Of a stretch of DNA of 64,000 bases, positions 33,974 through 42,050 are shown one piece after another. Both the position numbers and the translations under genes were made by a program. Under the pieces are notes generated by a model. It was not told the origin of the DNA and made no database searches. It saw only the letters and a program-made list of their open reading frames with translations. This DNA is from Prevotella sp. (GTDB taxonomy: Bacteria; Bacteroidota; Bacteroidia; Bacteroidales; Muribaculaceae). Within the stretch, counting starts at the first letter, position 1. Every line of letters begins with the position of its first letter. The stretch covers positions 953,393-1,017,392 of the forward strand of contig JAMPBN010000001.1 in NCBI GenBank assembly GCA_023666665.1, read 5' to 3'.

Positions 33974-35508
33974 CGCGGCGTCAGGATTATCAGCGGAATA
34001 ATCATCTCTTCCATAGAGATGCCGCCGTGTTGAAACGTGTCGGTGTAATACTGTACGTAGTAGTTGTAGTTGTTGGGGTAGGCAAAGAAGTCGCGCCCCG
34101 AGGCGAAGATATATGCCGTGCTGACGTTGGGGGCGGGCAGTCCGAACTCTTTGGGGCGGGTGACTTCAAACACCTGCTTTGGATTATAGCCCAGCGACTT
34201 GCCGAGCTTATAGCGCAGGTTGGTGTTGACGTTGCGGTCGCCGACAACTTTTATTGGGTTGTCAACCTTGATGGTGCCGTGGTCGGTGGTCAGCACTATG
34301 GTGTGGCCGCGGTCGGCAATCTTGCGCATGAAGTCAATGATTGACGAGTGGCGAAACCACGACTCCGTCAGAGAGCAATATGCTGAGTTTGTCGAGGCGA
34401 GCTCGCGCATCATTTTTGACTCCGTGCGGGCGTGGCTCAGCATGTCAATAAAGTTGAAAACCACCACGTTGAGGTCGTTGTTTTCAAGGTTGGCAAACTC
34501 CTTGATGAGGCGTTCACCGGCTGCGGAATCGTTGATTTTGTTGTAGCTGAACTTCACGCCGCGACGGCGGAAACGCTCAAACTGCGTGGCAATCAGCGGC
34601 GACTCGTTGAGATTCTTCCCCTCCTCAGAGTCCTCGTCGACCCACAGGTCGGGAAACATACGCTCAATGTCGAGCGGCATCAGCCCGGAAAATATCGCGT
34701 TGCGGGCATATTGGGTCGCGGTGGGGAGGATGGAGCAGTAGGTGTCTTCTTCAACGTTGAACAGGTCGTTGAGCAGCGGGCGCACGGTGCGCCACTGGTC
34801 GAGGCGGAAATTGTCGATTAATATGAAGAAGACTTTCTTGCCACGGTCGAGCAGCGGGAAAACCCGCGACTTGAAAATGTCGGGACTCATCAGCGGGCGC
34901 TCATTGCCGTCGAGCCAATCCTTATAGTTGGTGCGCACAAAGCGCGAGAATGCCGTGTTGGCATCGCGCATCTGCATATCGAGCATCTCCTCCATATTGG
35001 TGCCGCGTCCGTTGAGCTCCAGCTGCCAGTAGACCAGGCGGGCGTAGAGGCGCTGCCAGTCGGCAAAGGTGCGGCAGTTGCCCATCTCCATGCTCAGCTG
35101 CATAAACTCCTGGCGATAGTCGGCACCGGTTTTTTCCGATACGAGGCGGTCGGCGTGGAGGTTCTTCTTGATGGACAGGAGTATCTGGTTGGGGTTCACC
35201 GGCTTAATCAGGTAGTCGGCAATATTCTGTCCTACGGCCTGATCCATAATGTTTTCTTCCTCGTTTTTGGTAATCATAATTACCGGAGTCTGTGGCAGCA
35301 GCTGCTTGAGCCGCTGAAGAGTTTCCAGGCCGGAGAGTCCGGGCATATTTTCGTCGAGGAAAATCAGGTCGGGTTGTTCGGCCACGGCAAGGGGCAGGGC
35401 GTCGCGGCCGTTATTGACGGTCACTACCTCATAGCCCTTGGCTTTTAAAAAAAGTATATGGGGTTTCAACAGGTCGATTTCGTCATCGACCCAAAGAATC
35501 TTGTTCAT
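33970..35508 (-). CDS. porX: PorX: response regulator with PglZ/alkaline-phosphatase domain
   Basis: A 512-aa regulator. The N-terminal receiver domain (1-125) has acidic residues DDE, phosphoacceptor D52 in FLDENMPG, and the conserved Lys in YLIKPVNP. A helical linker follows, then a PglZ domain with alkaline-phosphatase-type metal sites (FFILIDNFRLDQW, FNFIDMLSHAR, VLTTDHGT). PorX works with the PorY kinase and SigP to control type IX secretion genes and cleaves oligonucleotide signals in Porphyromonas gingivalis. It lies 3 bases after the AraC-type regulator, which suggests joint transcription. Presence of PorX supports type IX secretion in this organism. Confidence 0.93.
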   Translation of the reverse strand: MNKILWVDDEIDLLKPHILFLKAKGYEVVTVNNGRDALPLAVAEQPDLIFLDENMPGLSGLETLQRLKQLLPQTPVIMITKNEEENIMDQAVGQNIADYLIKPVNPNQILLSIKKNLHADRLVSEKTGADYRQEFMQLSMEMGNCRTFADWQRLYARLVYWQLELNGRGTNMEEMLDMQMRDANTAFSRFVRTNYKDWLDGNERPLMSPDIFKSRVFPLLDRGKKVFFILIDNFRLDQWRTVRPLLNDLFNVEEDTYCSILPTATQYARNAIFSGLMPLDIERMFPDLWVDEDSEEGKNLNESPLIATQFERFRRRGVKFSYNKINDSAAGERLIKEFANLENNDLNVVVFNFIDMLSHARTESKMMRELASTNSAYCSLTESWFRHSSIIDFMRKIADRGHTIVLTTDHGTIKVDNPIKVVGDRNVNTNLRYKLGKSLGYNPKQVFEVTRPKEFGLPAPNVSTAYIFASGRDFFAYPNNYNYYVQYYTDTFQHGGISMEEMIIPLIILTPR

Positions 35509-35511
35509 TGT

Positions 35512-36456
35512 TTAGCTGTTTTGAAACTCTGACGGACTCAGTCCGGTAAGATGCTTGAAATATTTGCCGAAGCTCGACTGGTTTGAAAAGTTCAGCTCGT
35601 AGGCCACCTGCTGAATGTTTTTGCCGGAAAAGCGGAGCAGGTTTTTGGCTTCGAGGAGCAAAAATTCGTCGATAATCTCTGCGGCGGTGCGCCCGGAGGT
35701 TTCCTTGACCACCAGCGAGAGGTATTTTGGCGAGATGCACAGCTTGTTGGCATAGAAGCGCACGGAGTGCTCCATGCGGAAGTATTTTCTGACCAGGCGC
35801 ACGAACTCGTGGGTGTAGAGAATGCGGCGCGAGCGGGGCTTGGAGGTGTCATATGAGTCCTCGTCTATGGTCTGCTCGCGCATGGCGGTTTTGTGGTGCT
35901 TGGCCAGAATCATAATCTGGTAGAGCGTGGCGGTGAGCAGCGAGCGCGAAATGCTTTTGGCGAAGGGGGTGTCGCCATCTTGCGAGTTGTTGCGCACGTT
36001 CATGTCAAGCAGCTCCATATAGCTGGCAAGGTGCAAAACCGATTCTGCATCGAGGTTGAGCACCGGCGAGCGGTTTGAGGCAATGGGCAGGTTGTTGAGA
36101 ATCACGATCTCAAAGTTCAAATCGTGCATAAACTCGTCGGAGATAAAGAGGGCGTATGCATCGAGGTTGCGCACCGAATCAGTATCGATGGTGATTATGG
36201 AGTTGGGGCCGGAGATGAGCATTTGGTTGGCCGATAGGCGAATCCGCTCCATATTTACCGCAAAAGAAATCGATCCTTCGCGAATCACGAAAAGAATTAT
36301 CCCGTTGAAGCGAATGGCTTTCTGGAGCGCTTCTATGTAGTTCTCTTGATCCTTGGTAAGATGAATGAACACGTAGTCGCGCCCGTTATTGGGAGTGTCA
36401 TATTTGGCTATTTCGTGAAGGCGCTGCATCTGTCGCAGCGATAAACTCTCAATCAT
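35512..36456 (-). CDS. AraC-family transcriptional regulator
   Basis: A 314-aa regulator. Residues about 1-190 form a cupin-like sensory region (FVIREGSISFAVNMERIRL, NQMLISGPNSIITI); residues 210-314 form the double helix-turn-helix of AraC proteins (FYANKLCISPKYLSLVVKETSG and IQQVAYELNFSNQSSFGKYFKHLTGLSPSEFQ). The promoter box lies four bases before the ATG, predicting a leaderless message. It is directly upstream of porX in the same direction. The signal and targets are unknown. Confidence 0.9.
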   Translation of the reverse strand: MIESLSLRQMQRLHEIAKYDTPNNGRDYVFIHLTKDQENYIEALQKAIRFNGIILFVIREGSISFAVNMERIRLSANQMLISGPNSIITIDTDSVRNLDAYALFISDEFMHDLNFEIVILNNLPIASNRSPVLNLDAESVLHLASYMELLDMNVRNNSQDGDTPFAKSISRSLLTATLYQIMILAKHHKTAMREQTIDEDSYDTSKPRSRRILYTHEFVRLVRKYFRMEHSVRFYANKLCISPKYLSLVVKETSGRTAAEIIDEFLLLEAKNLLRFSGKNIQQVAYELNFSNQSSFGKYFKHLTGLSPSEFQNS

Positions 36457-36460
36457 ATGG

Positions 36461-36468
36461 CAAAGTTA
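36461..36468 (-). promoter_or_regulatory. -7 box of AraC-porX operon, leaderless
   Basis: TAACTTTG on the minus strand followed by CCAT and then ATG. Start of transcription would fall on or beside the start codon. The -33 region has only a T-run. Confidence 0.5.
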
Positions 36469-36520
36469 GCAAATTTGTAAGAGAAAAATCGCCGTTTAAG
36501 AAATATTAACACAAATTATA

Positions 36521-36550
36521 TTGTTTTTATGGTTTCTTTGCTTATATTTG
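36521..36550 (+). promoter_or_regulatory. Orphan promoter, candidate sRNA
   Basis: TTG (36521-36523) and TATATTTG (36543-36550) with a 19-base spacer on the plus strand, where no plus-strand gene follows: rlmD is antisense. It points into the candidate small RNA below. Confidence 0.5.
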
Positions 36551-36556
36551 CCGCGA

Positions 36557-36637
36557 ACACCGAAAAAATAGTTGTTTTATAGATAATTGTGTATTTGAAG
36601 CTTTTGGGTTGCCGCGATGGCTGCCCATTTGTTTTTT
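36557..36637 (+). ncRNA. Candidate intergenic small RNA
   Basis: About 80 bases between a promoter-like element and a hairpin (GGGTTGCC / GGCTGCCC, loop GCGAT, 36606-36626, one mismatch and one G-T pair) followed by a T-rich run (36628-36637). The body is A/T-rich and has no meaningful ORF. The terminator tail covers the stop codon of the antisense rlmD gene. It could instead be a promoter-terminator coincidence. Confidence 0.4.
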
Positions 36638-38054
36638 ATACACGTAGAGTCAGGCGGCAAACGTTTTCGATATGTGCCGTGTGGGGGAACATATCTACCG
36701 GCTGAACGGCATCGACATCGTATTTCTCATTGAGCAGCGCAAGGTCGCGGGCCTGCGTGGCCGGGTTGCAGCTGACGTAGACAATGCGCCGGGGTGCGGC
36801 ATTGAGAATCACGCGGACCACGTCTTCGTGCATACCGGCTCGGGGCGGGTCAACAATCATCACGTCGGGGCGTCCGTGGGCGGCGATAAATTCGTCGGTC
36901 AGAATGTCTTTCATATCGCCGGCGTAGAACTCGGTGTTGCCCAGGCCATTGTTGGCAGCATTGATTTTTGCGTCGGCAATGGCTTCGGGCACGTATTCTA
37001 TGCCGATAACCCGGCGGGCGCGGCGGGCAATGAACTGCGCAATGGTGCCGGTGCCGGTGTAAAGGTCATAGACCAATTCATCGCCCTTGAGGTCGGCGAG
37101 CTCGCGGGCTACGGAATATAGGCGGTAGGCCTGGCGCGAGTTGGTCTGATAAAACGACTTGGGACCCACGCGGAAGCGCAGACCCTCCATTTCTTCCTCA
37201 ATGTAATCGCGACCCGCAAAAGTGTGTACCTCAAGGTCGGCAAACGTGTCGTTGCACTTGAGGTTGACAACGTAGAGCAGCGCGGTGATGCGGTTGCCGA
37301 ACTTCTCGTTGATGGCGGTCATCACGGCGTTGATTGCCTGCGGGTCATCTTCGCCGAAACTCATCAATACCATGACTTCGCCGGTCGATGCCGTGCGAAT
37401 CATCATGGTACGCAGTAAGCCGTGGTTCTCGCGCAGGTCATAAAAGCTGAGGCCGTGGTCCTTGCCGAATTGCTTCACGAAGTTGCGCAGCTCGTTGCCT
37501 ATTCCGGCATCCTGCAGGTGGCAGAAGTCAATGTCGAGCACTTTGTCGAACGCCCCGGGAATGTGGAATCCGGCGGCGCGGCGGTCTGCAAACTCCTCGT
37601 CGGAAGCCATCTGCTCGGGGGTGAGCCAAAGCTTTGAGCAGAAAGTGTATTCCATCTTGTTGCGGTAGTCCCAGATTTCCTCTGAGCCGAGGGCGTGAGC
37701 TACTTCGGGGTGGGGAATCTTGGCAATACGGTCAAGGCAGTCAACCACCTGCTGGCGCTTGCATTGCAGCTGAAAGTCGTAAGGCAGATGTTGCCAGCGG
37801 CAGCCGCCGCAGAGGCCAAAGTGGCTGCAACGCGGCTCCACGCGGATTGCCGCCGGTTGCTGCAGGCGCTCAATGCGTCCCTCGGCGTAGGAGTGCTTTT
37901 TGCGGACTATTTTCACGTCGGCAATGTCGCCAGGTGCGCCGTAGGGAATGAATACCACCATATTGTCCAGGCGGGCCAGGGCGTTGCCCTCGGCAGCCAC
38001 GCCGGTTATTTCCAAGCCCTCAATAATGGGCTGCTCTTTCTTTTTTCGTGCCAT
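36636..38054 (-). CDS. rlmD: 23S rRNA (uracil-5-)-methyltransferase RlmD
   Basis: A 472-aa SAM-dependent enzyme that methylates a conserved uridine of 23S rRNA. A TRAM domain (about 10-65) is followed by the Fe-S cysteines in CSHFGLCGGCRWQHLPY, the SAM site DLYTGTGTIAQFIA, VDPPRAGMHEDV, and catalytic YVSCNPATQARDL near the end. ATG 38054 is used; an upstream in-frame TTG at 38060 is less likely. No clear promoter box was seen in the repeat-rich 287-bp region upstream. Confidence 0.92.
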   Translation of the reverse strand: MARKKKEQPIIEGLEITGVAAEGNALARLDNMVVFIPYGAPGDIADVKIVRKKHSYAEGRIERLQQPAAIRVEPRCSHFGLCGGCRWQHLPYDFQLQCKRQQVVDCLDRIAKIPHPEVAHALGSEEIWDYRNKMEYTFCSKLWLTPEQMASDEEFADRRAAGFHIPGAFDKVLDIDFCHLQDAGIGNELRNFVKQFGKDHGLSFYDLRENHGLLRTMMIRTASTGEVMVLMSFGEDDPQAINAVMTAINEKFGNRITALLYVVNLKCNDTFADLEVHTFAGRDYIEEEMEGLRFRVGPKSFYQTNSRQAYRLYSVARELADLKGDELVYDLYTGTGTIAQFIARRARRVIGIEYVPEAIADAKINAANNGLGNTEFYAGDMKDILTDEFIAAHGRPDVMIVDPPRAGMHEDVVRVILNAAPRRIVYVSCNPATQARDLALLNEKYDVDAVQPVDMFPHTAHIENVCRLTLRV

Positions 38055-38093
38055 AATCAAAATTTGGGTCGCTGTTATTCATATGGAGGGAGG

Positions 38094-38238
38094 GTGTTGC
38101 AGAACCTAAGTAGACCGGCATGGAAGCAGCGGACTTTTGTCCGCTGCGGTTAGCATCTTATTGGTAATCAGGAAAGGCGGCACACCGACCGACAAAAGTC
38201 GGTCGGCTCCATTCCGGTTAATCAAGGTTTTGCAACAC
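38094..38238. mobile_element. MITE-like element with long terminal inverted repeats
   Basis: A 145-bp segment whose first and last roughly 30 bases are imperfect inverted repeats, with about three quarters of positions pairing (GTGTTGCA at 38094-38101 with TGCAACAC at 38231-38238; ACCGG near 38114 with CCGGT near 38214). Inside are two perfect 9-bp hairpins: 38126-38147 (GCAGCGGAC, TTTT loop) and 38185-38206 (CCGACCGAC, AAAA loop). It encodes no ORF. It carries a 13-bp motif shared with 6928-6940. No flanking target duplication is obvious. Confidence 0.5.
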
Positions 38239-38275
38239 TATCCAATTTTAACGCCTTAATGGTCAAAGCGGAATA

Positions 38276-38297
38276 GTGGCGGCTGGGAAGCCGCCAC
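38276..38297. repeat. Perfect 9-bp hairpin
   Basis: GTGGCGGCT and AGCCGCCAC with loop GGGA, 38 bases beyond the MITE-like element and 44 bases past the stop of the 38341 lipoprotein gene. It may act as its terminator, but a T-run is lacking on that side. Confidence 0.6.
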
Positions 38298-38340
38298 CTC
38301 CATAATTTATGTATCAATAGCTGTGCAAAACCGGATGGGG

Positions 38341-39348
38341 TTAGAATGTGTAGCCGGCGCTGACGAAGAGGTTGACGTTGCCGTCGCCGCGGAGTTCATA
38401 GTCGCTGGTGCCGCATGGGGTGGCATAATTGACACCGACCATTACGTTGAAGTGCTTCACGTGATACTGCGCCATAAACTCAACGGGGATAGAAAACTTG
38501 GCCTGGTCTACGTAGCGGTAGCTGTCGTAGCTGTAATCATAATAATAGTCATAGTGCGTATGACGTTGTTCTTCCGTGCAGAAATATCCGCCGATACCGG
38601 CACCGAGCATTATGTTCCAGTGCTTACCGAGGGTTTTGATGACACCAGCTGTCAGTGACGGCGTGGTTTTGTGTTTGCTCTCGTAAGACTCGGAATCGTT
38701 GCATTTCACTGTGGATAGAGCGCCTTTGACATACCAGCCCCACTTTTTGCCGTAGTTACCATACATCAGACCGTAATACAAACCGGCATCTGACGGAGTG
38801 TTGGCAGTCGGACCAATCAGCAGGTTGGCAAACGAACCGCCGTCGGGGGTTGATTTAAATGCCCCGAAGGAATCTTTGGCCTTGCGCTTGGCGGGTTTGC
38901 GGGCAGTGGTGTTGATAAACGGATAGATGGGGGCAACGGTGCTTTGACAGGTCAGAGTGCCGTTGAGGGCGGCAATCTTCTCGGCATCGTCGGAGGTCAT
39001 CTTGCGGAAGTTGGTGTAAGATGCCGGGTAGCCGGACACGGTTACCGAGCCGCCGCGAAACAGTCCGCGACGCTTAATCTCGTAGTTGGGTTCTACCAGA
39101 ATGTCGGCTCCCGACTCGTTGAGCAGCGTGGCCATGGCCGTTTTCTTCTGCTCGCTCAGCGACACGGTAGAGAGCGGAGACCACTTGAACTCCACGGTGG
39201 TTTCTGCCTTGGGCTGAACGTCGAGGTCGGCCACCGCGAGGCTAAACAGCTCGGTTTGAATGGCTGCGGCCTGCGGGGAGTGGGAGATGGTAGAACACGA
39301 GCTTAGCGTCAGCAAAGCGCCGGCGGCTAAAATCATGTACTTTTTCAT
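38341..39348 (-). CDS. Lipoprotein fused to an outer-membrane beta-barrel-like domain
   Basis: A 335-aa lipoprotein. Signal KKYMILAAGALLTLSS then lipobox Cys and TISHS. Residues about 18-135 are homologous to the whole 137-aa neighbour (TISH start, ADLDVQP, ESGADILVEPNYEIKRR, VTVSGYPASYTNFRKM, LNG). Residues about 165-335 look like a small beta-barrel (LLIGPTANTPSDAGLYYGLM, MLGAGIGGYF, FNVMVGVNYATP) ending NLFVSAGYTF with terminal Phe. The combination of a lipid anchor and a barrel is unusual. ATG 39348 is chosen over GTG 39354. It lies 26 bp after the paralog, likely the same transcript. The function is unknown. Confidence 0.7.
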   Translation of the reverse strand: MKKYMILAAGALLTLSSCSTISHSPQAAAIQTELFSLAVADLDVQPKAETTVEFKWSPLSTVSLSEQKKTAMATLLNESGADILVEPNYEIKRRGLFRGGSVTVSGYPASYTNFRKMTSDDAEKIAALNGTLTCQSTVAPIYPFINTTARKPAKRKAKDSFGAFKSTPDGGSFANLLIGPTANTPSDAGLYYGLMYGNYGKKWGWYVKGALSTVKCNDSESYESKHKTTPSLTAGVIKTLGKHWNIMLGAGIGGYFCTEEQRHTHYDYYYDYSYDSYRYVDQAKFSIPVEFMAQYHVKHFNVMVGVNYATPCGTSDYELRGDGNVNLFVSAGYTF

Positions 39349-39374
39349 GTTCACGATGGTGAGGGGGTTAATCG

Positions 39375-39788
39375 TTATTTAACAATTACCGTGCCACCAT
39401 TGAGAACGTTAACTACTTCGGCTTCCTTGAGGGTGGTGTTGTGTACGTTCTTGTAGGTTGCGGGATAACCCTTTACGATAACGTATTTAACGCCGGTAAA
39501 GCTCTTCTTTACTTCGTATTGGGGCGCTACGAGCACGTCGGCGTTGCCGTTGGCTTCAAGAGCTTTGGCTACTGCGGCGCGGATTACTCCCTTTTCGCCT
39601 TCGCGCTGGTATGCCTTGGAGGGGTTGAAGGTGTAAGTAATCTTGTTGGGTGAAACTACCAGGTCGGCGCTTGAGCGGTTGATAATTTCAGAGTCAACGC
39701 CCATAGTGGTGGCGGTGTGTGAGATTGTGGTTTTGCAAGAGCAGAGCGACAGAGCTGCTGCGGCTACAAGAAAAAGGGACTTTTTCAT
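39375..39788 (-). CDS. Small lipoprotein, paralog of the 38341 gene N-terminus
   Basis: A 137-aa lipoprotein. Signal KKSLFLVAAAALSLCS with the lipobox Cys, then KTTISHTATTM. Shared blocks with the next gene are SADLVVSPNKITYTF, EKGVIRAAVAKALEANGNAD, VLVAPQYEVKK, VKGYPATYKNVHNTTLKEAE and VLNGG. It is a stand-alone copy of the domain. It is driven by the promoter at 39841, divergent from galE. The role is unknown. Confidence 0.75.
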   Translation of the reverse strand: MKKSLFLVAAAALSLCSCKTTISHTATTMGVDSEIINRSSADLVVSPNKITYTFNPSKAYQREGEKGVIRAAVAKALEANGNADVLVAPQYEVKKSFTGVKYVIVKGYPATYKNVHNTTLKEAEVVNVLNGGTVIVK

Positions 39789-39840
39789 TTTGGTTAAGAA
39801 ATTGATAAATGGTTAATAAAATTGGGTGAAATATTATGCG

Positions 39841-39886
39841 CAAATGTACAAAAAATTTCTAAAGTCAACAATTATTTGTAACTTTG
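39841..39886. promoter_or_regulatory. Divergent promoters: lipoprotein pair and galE
   Basis: Minus strand TACATTTG at 39841-39848; plus strand TAACTTTG at 39879-39886, 41 bases before the galE ATG. Both match TAnnTTTG. Confidence 0.65.
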
Positions 39887-39927
39887 CGGTTAGAAAAAAC
39901 GTTTAACTCTTTAAATCTTTCCATCAT

Positions 39928-40965
39928 ATGAGCAAAGGCACAATCCTCGTTACCGGCGGTACGGGCTATATCGGCTCCCACACCGTGGTTGAGCTTCAGG
40001 CAGCCGGCTACGACGTAGTTATCATTGACAATCTCAGTAATTCAAACGAAAACGTTCTCGACGGCATTGAGAAAATCTCCGGTATCCGTCCGGCGTTCAT
40101 CAAGGGCGATTGCTGCGACATGACAGTGTTGAACACCCTGTTTCAGGCTTTCCCCGGCATCAAAGGCATCATTAACTTTGCCGCATCAAAGGCCGTTGGT
40201 GAAAGCATGGAGAAGCCGGTTCTCTACTACCGCAATAATCTCAACACTCTGATGAACCTGCTCGACTGCATGAAGGAATTCGGCGTCAAGGGCATCGTGT
40301 TCTCAAGCTCCTGCACCGTTTACGGCGAACCCGACGAAAACCCCGTTACCGAGCAGGCTCCCATCAAGAAAGCCACCTCGCCCTATGGCAACACCAAGCA
40401 GATCAGCGAAGAAATCATTACCGACGTTATTAACGCCGGCGCTCCGTTCAAGAGCGTGATTCTGCGCTACTTCAACCCCGTGGGTGCCCACCCCAGCGCA
40501 GAAATCGGCGAGCTGCCCAACGGCGTGCCTCAAAACCTGATTCCTTACATCACCCAGACCGCCATTGGCATCCGCAAGGAACTGAGCGTGTTTGGCGACG
40601 ATTATCCCACCCCCGACGGCTCCTGCATCCGCGACTTCATCAACGTTGTTGACCTTGCCAAGGCTCACGTTAAGGCCATGGACCGCATGCTCGAACAGCC
40701 TGAAGCCGAAAAGATTGAAATCTTCAACCTCGGCACCGGCAACGGCGTGAGCGTTCTGGAACTCATCAACACCTTTGAGAGCGCTACCGGCGTTAAGGTT
40801 CCCTACAAGATTGTGGGCCGTCGTCCCGGCGACATCGAAAAGGTTTGGGGCAACCCCAGCCACGCCAACGACGTGCTCGGCTGGAAAGCCGACACCCCCC
40901 TGGCTGACACTATGAAGAGCGCCTGGAACTGGCAATGCAAGCTCCGCGAACGCGGCATTATGTAA
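39928..40965 (+). CDS. galE: UDP-glucose 4-epimerase
   Basis: A 345-aa cytoplasmic SDR enzyme interconverting UDP-glucose and UDP-galactose (some members also use the N-acetyl forms). NAD motif VTGGTGYIGSHT at the N-terminus, catalytic SSSCTVYGEPD and the YGNTK motif, and RYFNPVGAHPSAEIGE. Length and order are standard. It supplies precursors for surface glycans and the Leloir route. The following acyltransferase begins 2 bases after its stop. Confidence 0.95.
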   Translation: MSKGTILVTGGTGYIGSHTVVELQAAGYDVVIIDNLSNSNENVLDGIEKISGIRPAFIKGDCCDMTVLNTLFQAFPGIKGIINFAASKAVGESMEKPVLYYRNNLNTLMNLLDCMKEFGVKGIVFSSSCTVYGEPDENPVTEQAPIKKATSPYGNTKQISEEIITDVINAGAPFKSVILRYFNPVGAHPSAEIGELPNGVPQNLIPYITQTAIGIRKELSVFGDDYPTPDGSCIRDFINVVDLAKAHVKAMDRMLEQPEAEKIEIFNLGTGNGVSVLELINTFESATGVKVPYKIVGRRPGDIEKVWGNPSHANDVLGWKADTPLADTMKSAWNWQCKLRERGIM

Positions 40966-40966
40966 T

Positions 40967-41992
40967 TTGGTAATCTTCATTATACTTTTGGCGGTTGTGA
41001 CCTTCTGGGGCGCGAAAGTGTCGGCAGAAGGTCACATTGACTTCCTTGAGCGCGAGCAGACGGGAGCCATCAAGGGCATCTTTGCCGTAATTATTCTCTA
41101 TGGCCACGCCCGCGACTATCTTCAGCCCGCCGACTATGCGGGGCTGTATGATCGCGTTCCGAGCTGGCTGGGTCAGCTGATGGTAGTGATGTTTCTGCTC
41201 TATTCGGGCTATGGCATCATGGAGGCGCTCAAGCGCGACCGCCAAAAGTATATGTCAACTTTTTTGCGCCACAGGCTGCTGCGAACATGGCTGATGTTTG
41301 CGGCAGCTGTGGTGCTTTTTATGATTATGAATCTTCTGCTCGGGCACAATTATTCGGTCTATGACAATCTGATGGCCCTGACGGGTTGGTCAGACGTGGG
41401 CAACAGCAGTTGGTTCGTGTGTGTAATCCTGATACTCTACCTGCTTACCTACGGCGCGCTGTTTGTGGTTAAAAAGACCGAAAATGTTGTCTGGTTGACT
41501 TTTGTCCTCGCCATAGGTCTGATAATCGTGCTGATAAACGCCGACAAAGGAGCTTGTTGGTATGACACCATTCTTGCGTATCCGACCGGTATGCTTGTGT
41601 CAATCTACAAACCCTGGATTTCAGAGCGCCTGCACGGTCGCAACTGGTATTGGGCCATCGGAGTGACGGGCGCTCTCCTGTTGCTGACATACATCGCGTC
41701 GGCCAATGGCAACAGACCGGGCTTTTGGCCTTTGACGCTCCATCTGATTTCCGCGATGTTCTTTGGGGTGTTTGTAGTACTGCTGACAATGAGGCTGAAA
41801 CTTCAAAATCGCGCACTCAGCTGGCTGGGCACCAACGCTTTTGCTATCTACATACTCCAGCGCCTCGCTATGATAACCTGCGCTCATTTCGGACTCAACG
41901 GCAGCCCCGTGCTCTTTGTCGGCGTGGTGCTTCCCGCCACCCTGCTCATTGCCTCGCTCTTCACCGCCGCCTTCAACCGCGTTCGTCTCTGA
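40967..41992 (+). CDS. Acyltransferase-3-like membrane protein
   Basis: A 341-aa membrane protein with about ten helices, resembling the acyltransferase 3 / OpgC-type family that O-acetylates surface sugars. The N-terminal REQTGAIKGIFAVIILYGHA block carries the expected His. LLYSGYGIMEALKRDR and WLGTNAFAIYILQRL are further matches. The first available codon is TTG at 40967, immediately after the galE stop; no ATG precedes helix 1, so TTG initiation is likely. Coupling to galE suggests modification of galactose-containing surface glycans (inference). Confidence 0.75.
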   Translation: MVIFIILLAVVTFWGAKVSAEGHIDFLEREQTGAIKGIFAVIILYGHARDYLQPADYAGLYDRVPSWLGQLMVVMFLLYSGYGIMEALKRDRQKYMSTFLRHRLLRTWLMFAAAVVLFMIMNLLLGHNYSVYDNLMALTGWSDVGNSSWFVCVILILYLLTYGALFVVKKTENVVWLTFVLAIGLIIVLINADKGACWYDTILAYPTGMLVSIYKPWISERLHGRNWYWAIGVTGALLLLTYIASANGNRPGFWPLTLHLISAMFFGVFVVLLTMRLKLQNRALSWLGTNAFAIYILQRLAMITCAHFGLNGSPVLFVGVVLPATLLIASLFTAAFNRVRL

Positions 41993-41998
41993 AAAACA

Positions 41999-42030
41999 TT
42001 TGAATAATTTGCGGGAAATTCGTAACTTTG
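41999..42030 (+). promoter_or_regulatory. hpt promoter
   Basis: TTTG (41999-42002) and TAACTTTG (42023-42030) with a 20-base spacer, just downstream of the acyltransferase stop. The leader is about 14 bases. Confidence 0.7.
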
Positions 42031-42050
42031 CGGAAATTTTACATAATGCA

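Noticed and set aside
36636-36660. Terminator for rlmD at the 36606-36626 hairpin
   Set aside because: Read on the minus strand, the hairpin is followed by CAAAAGC and no T-run, so it fits a plus-strand terminator better.
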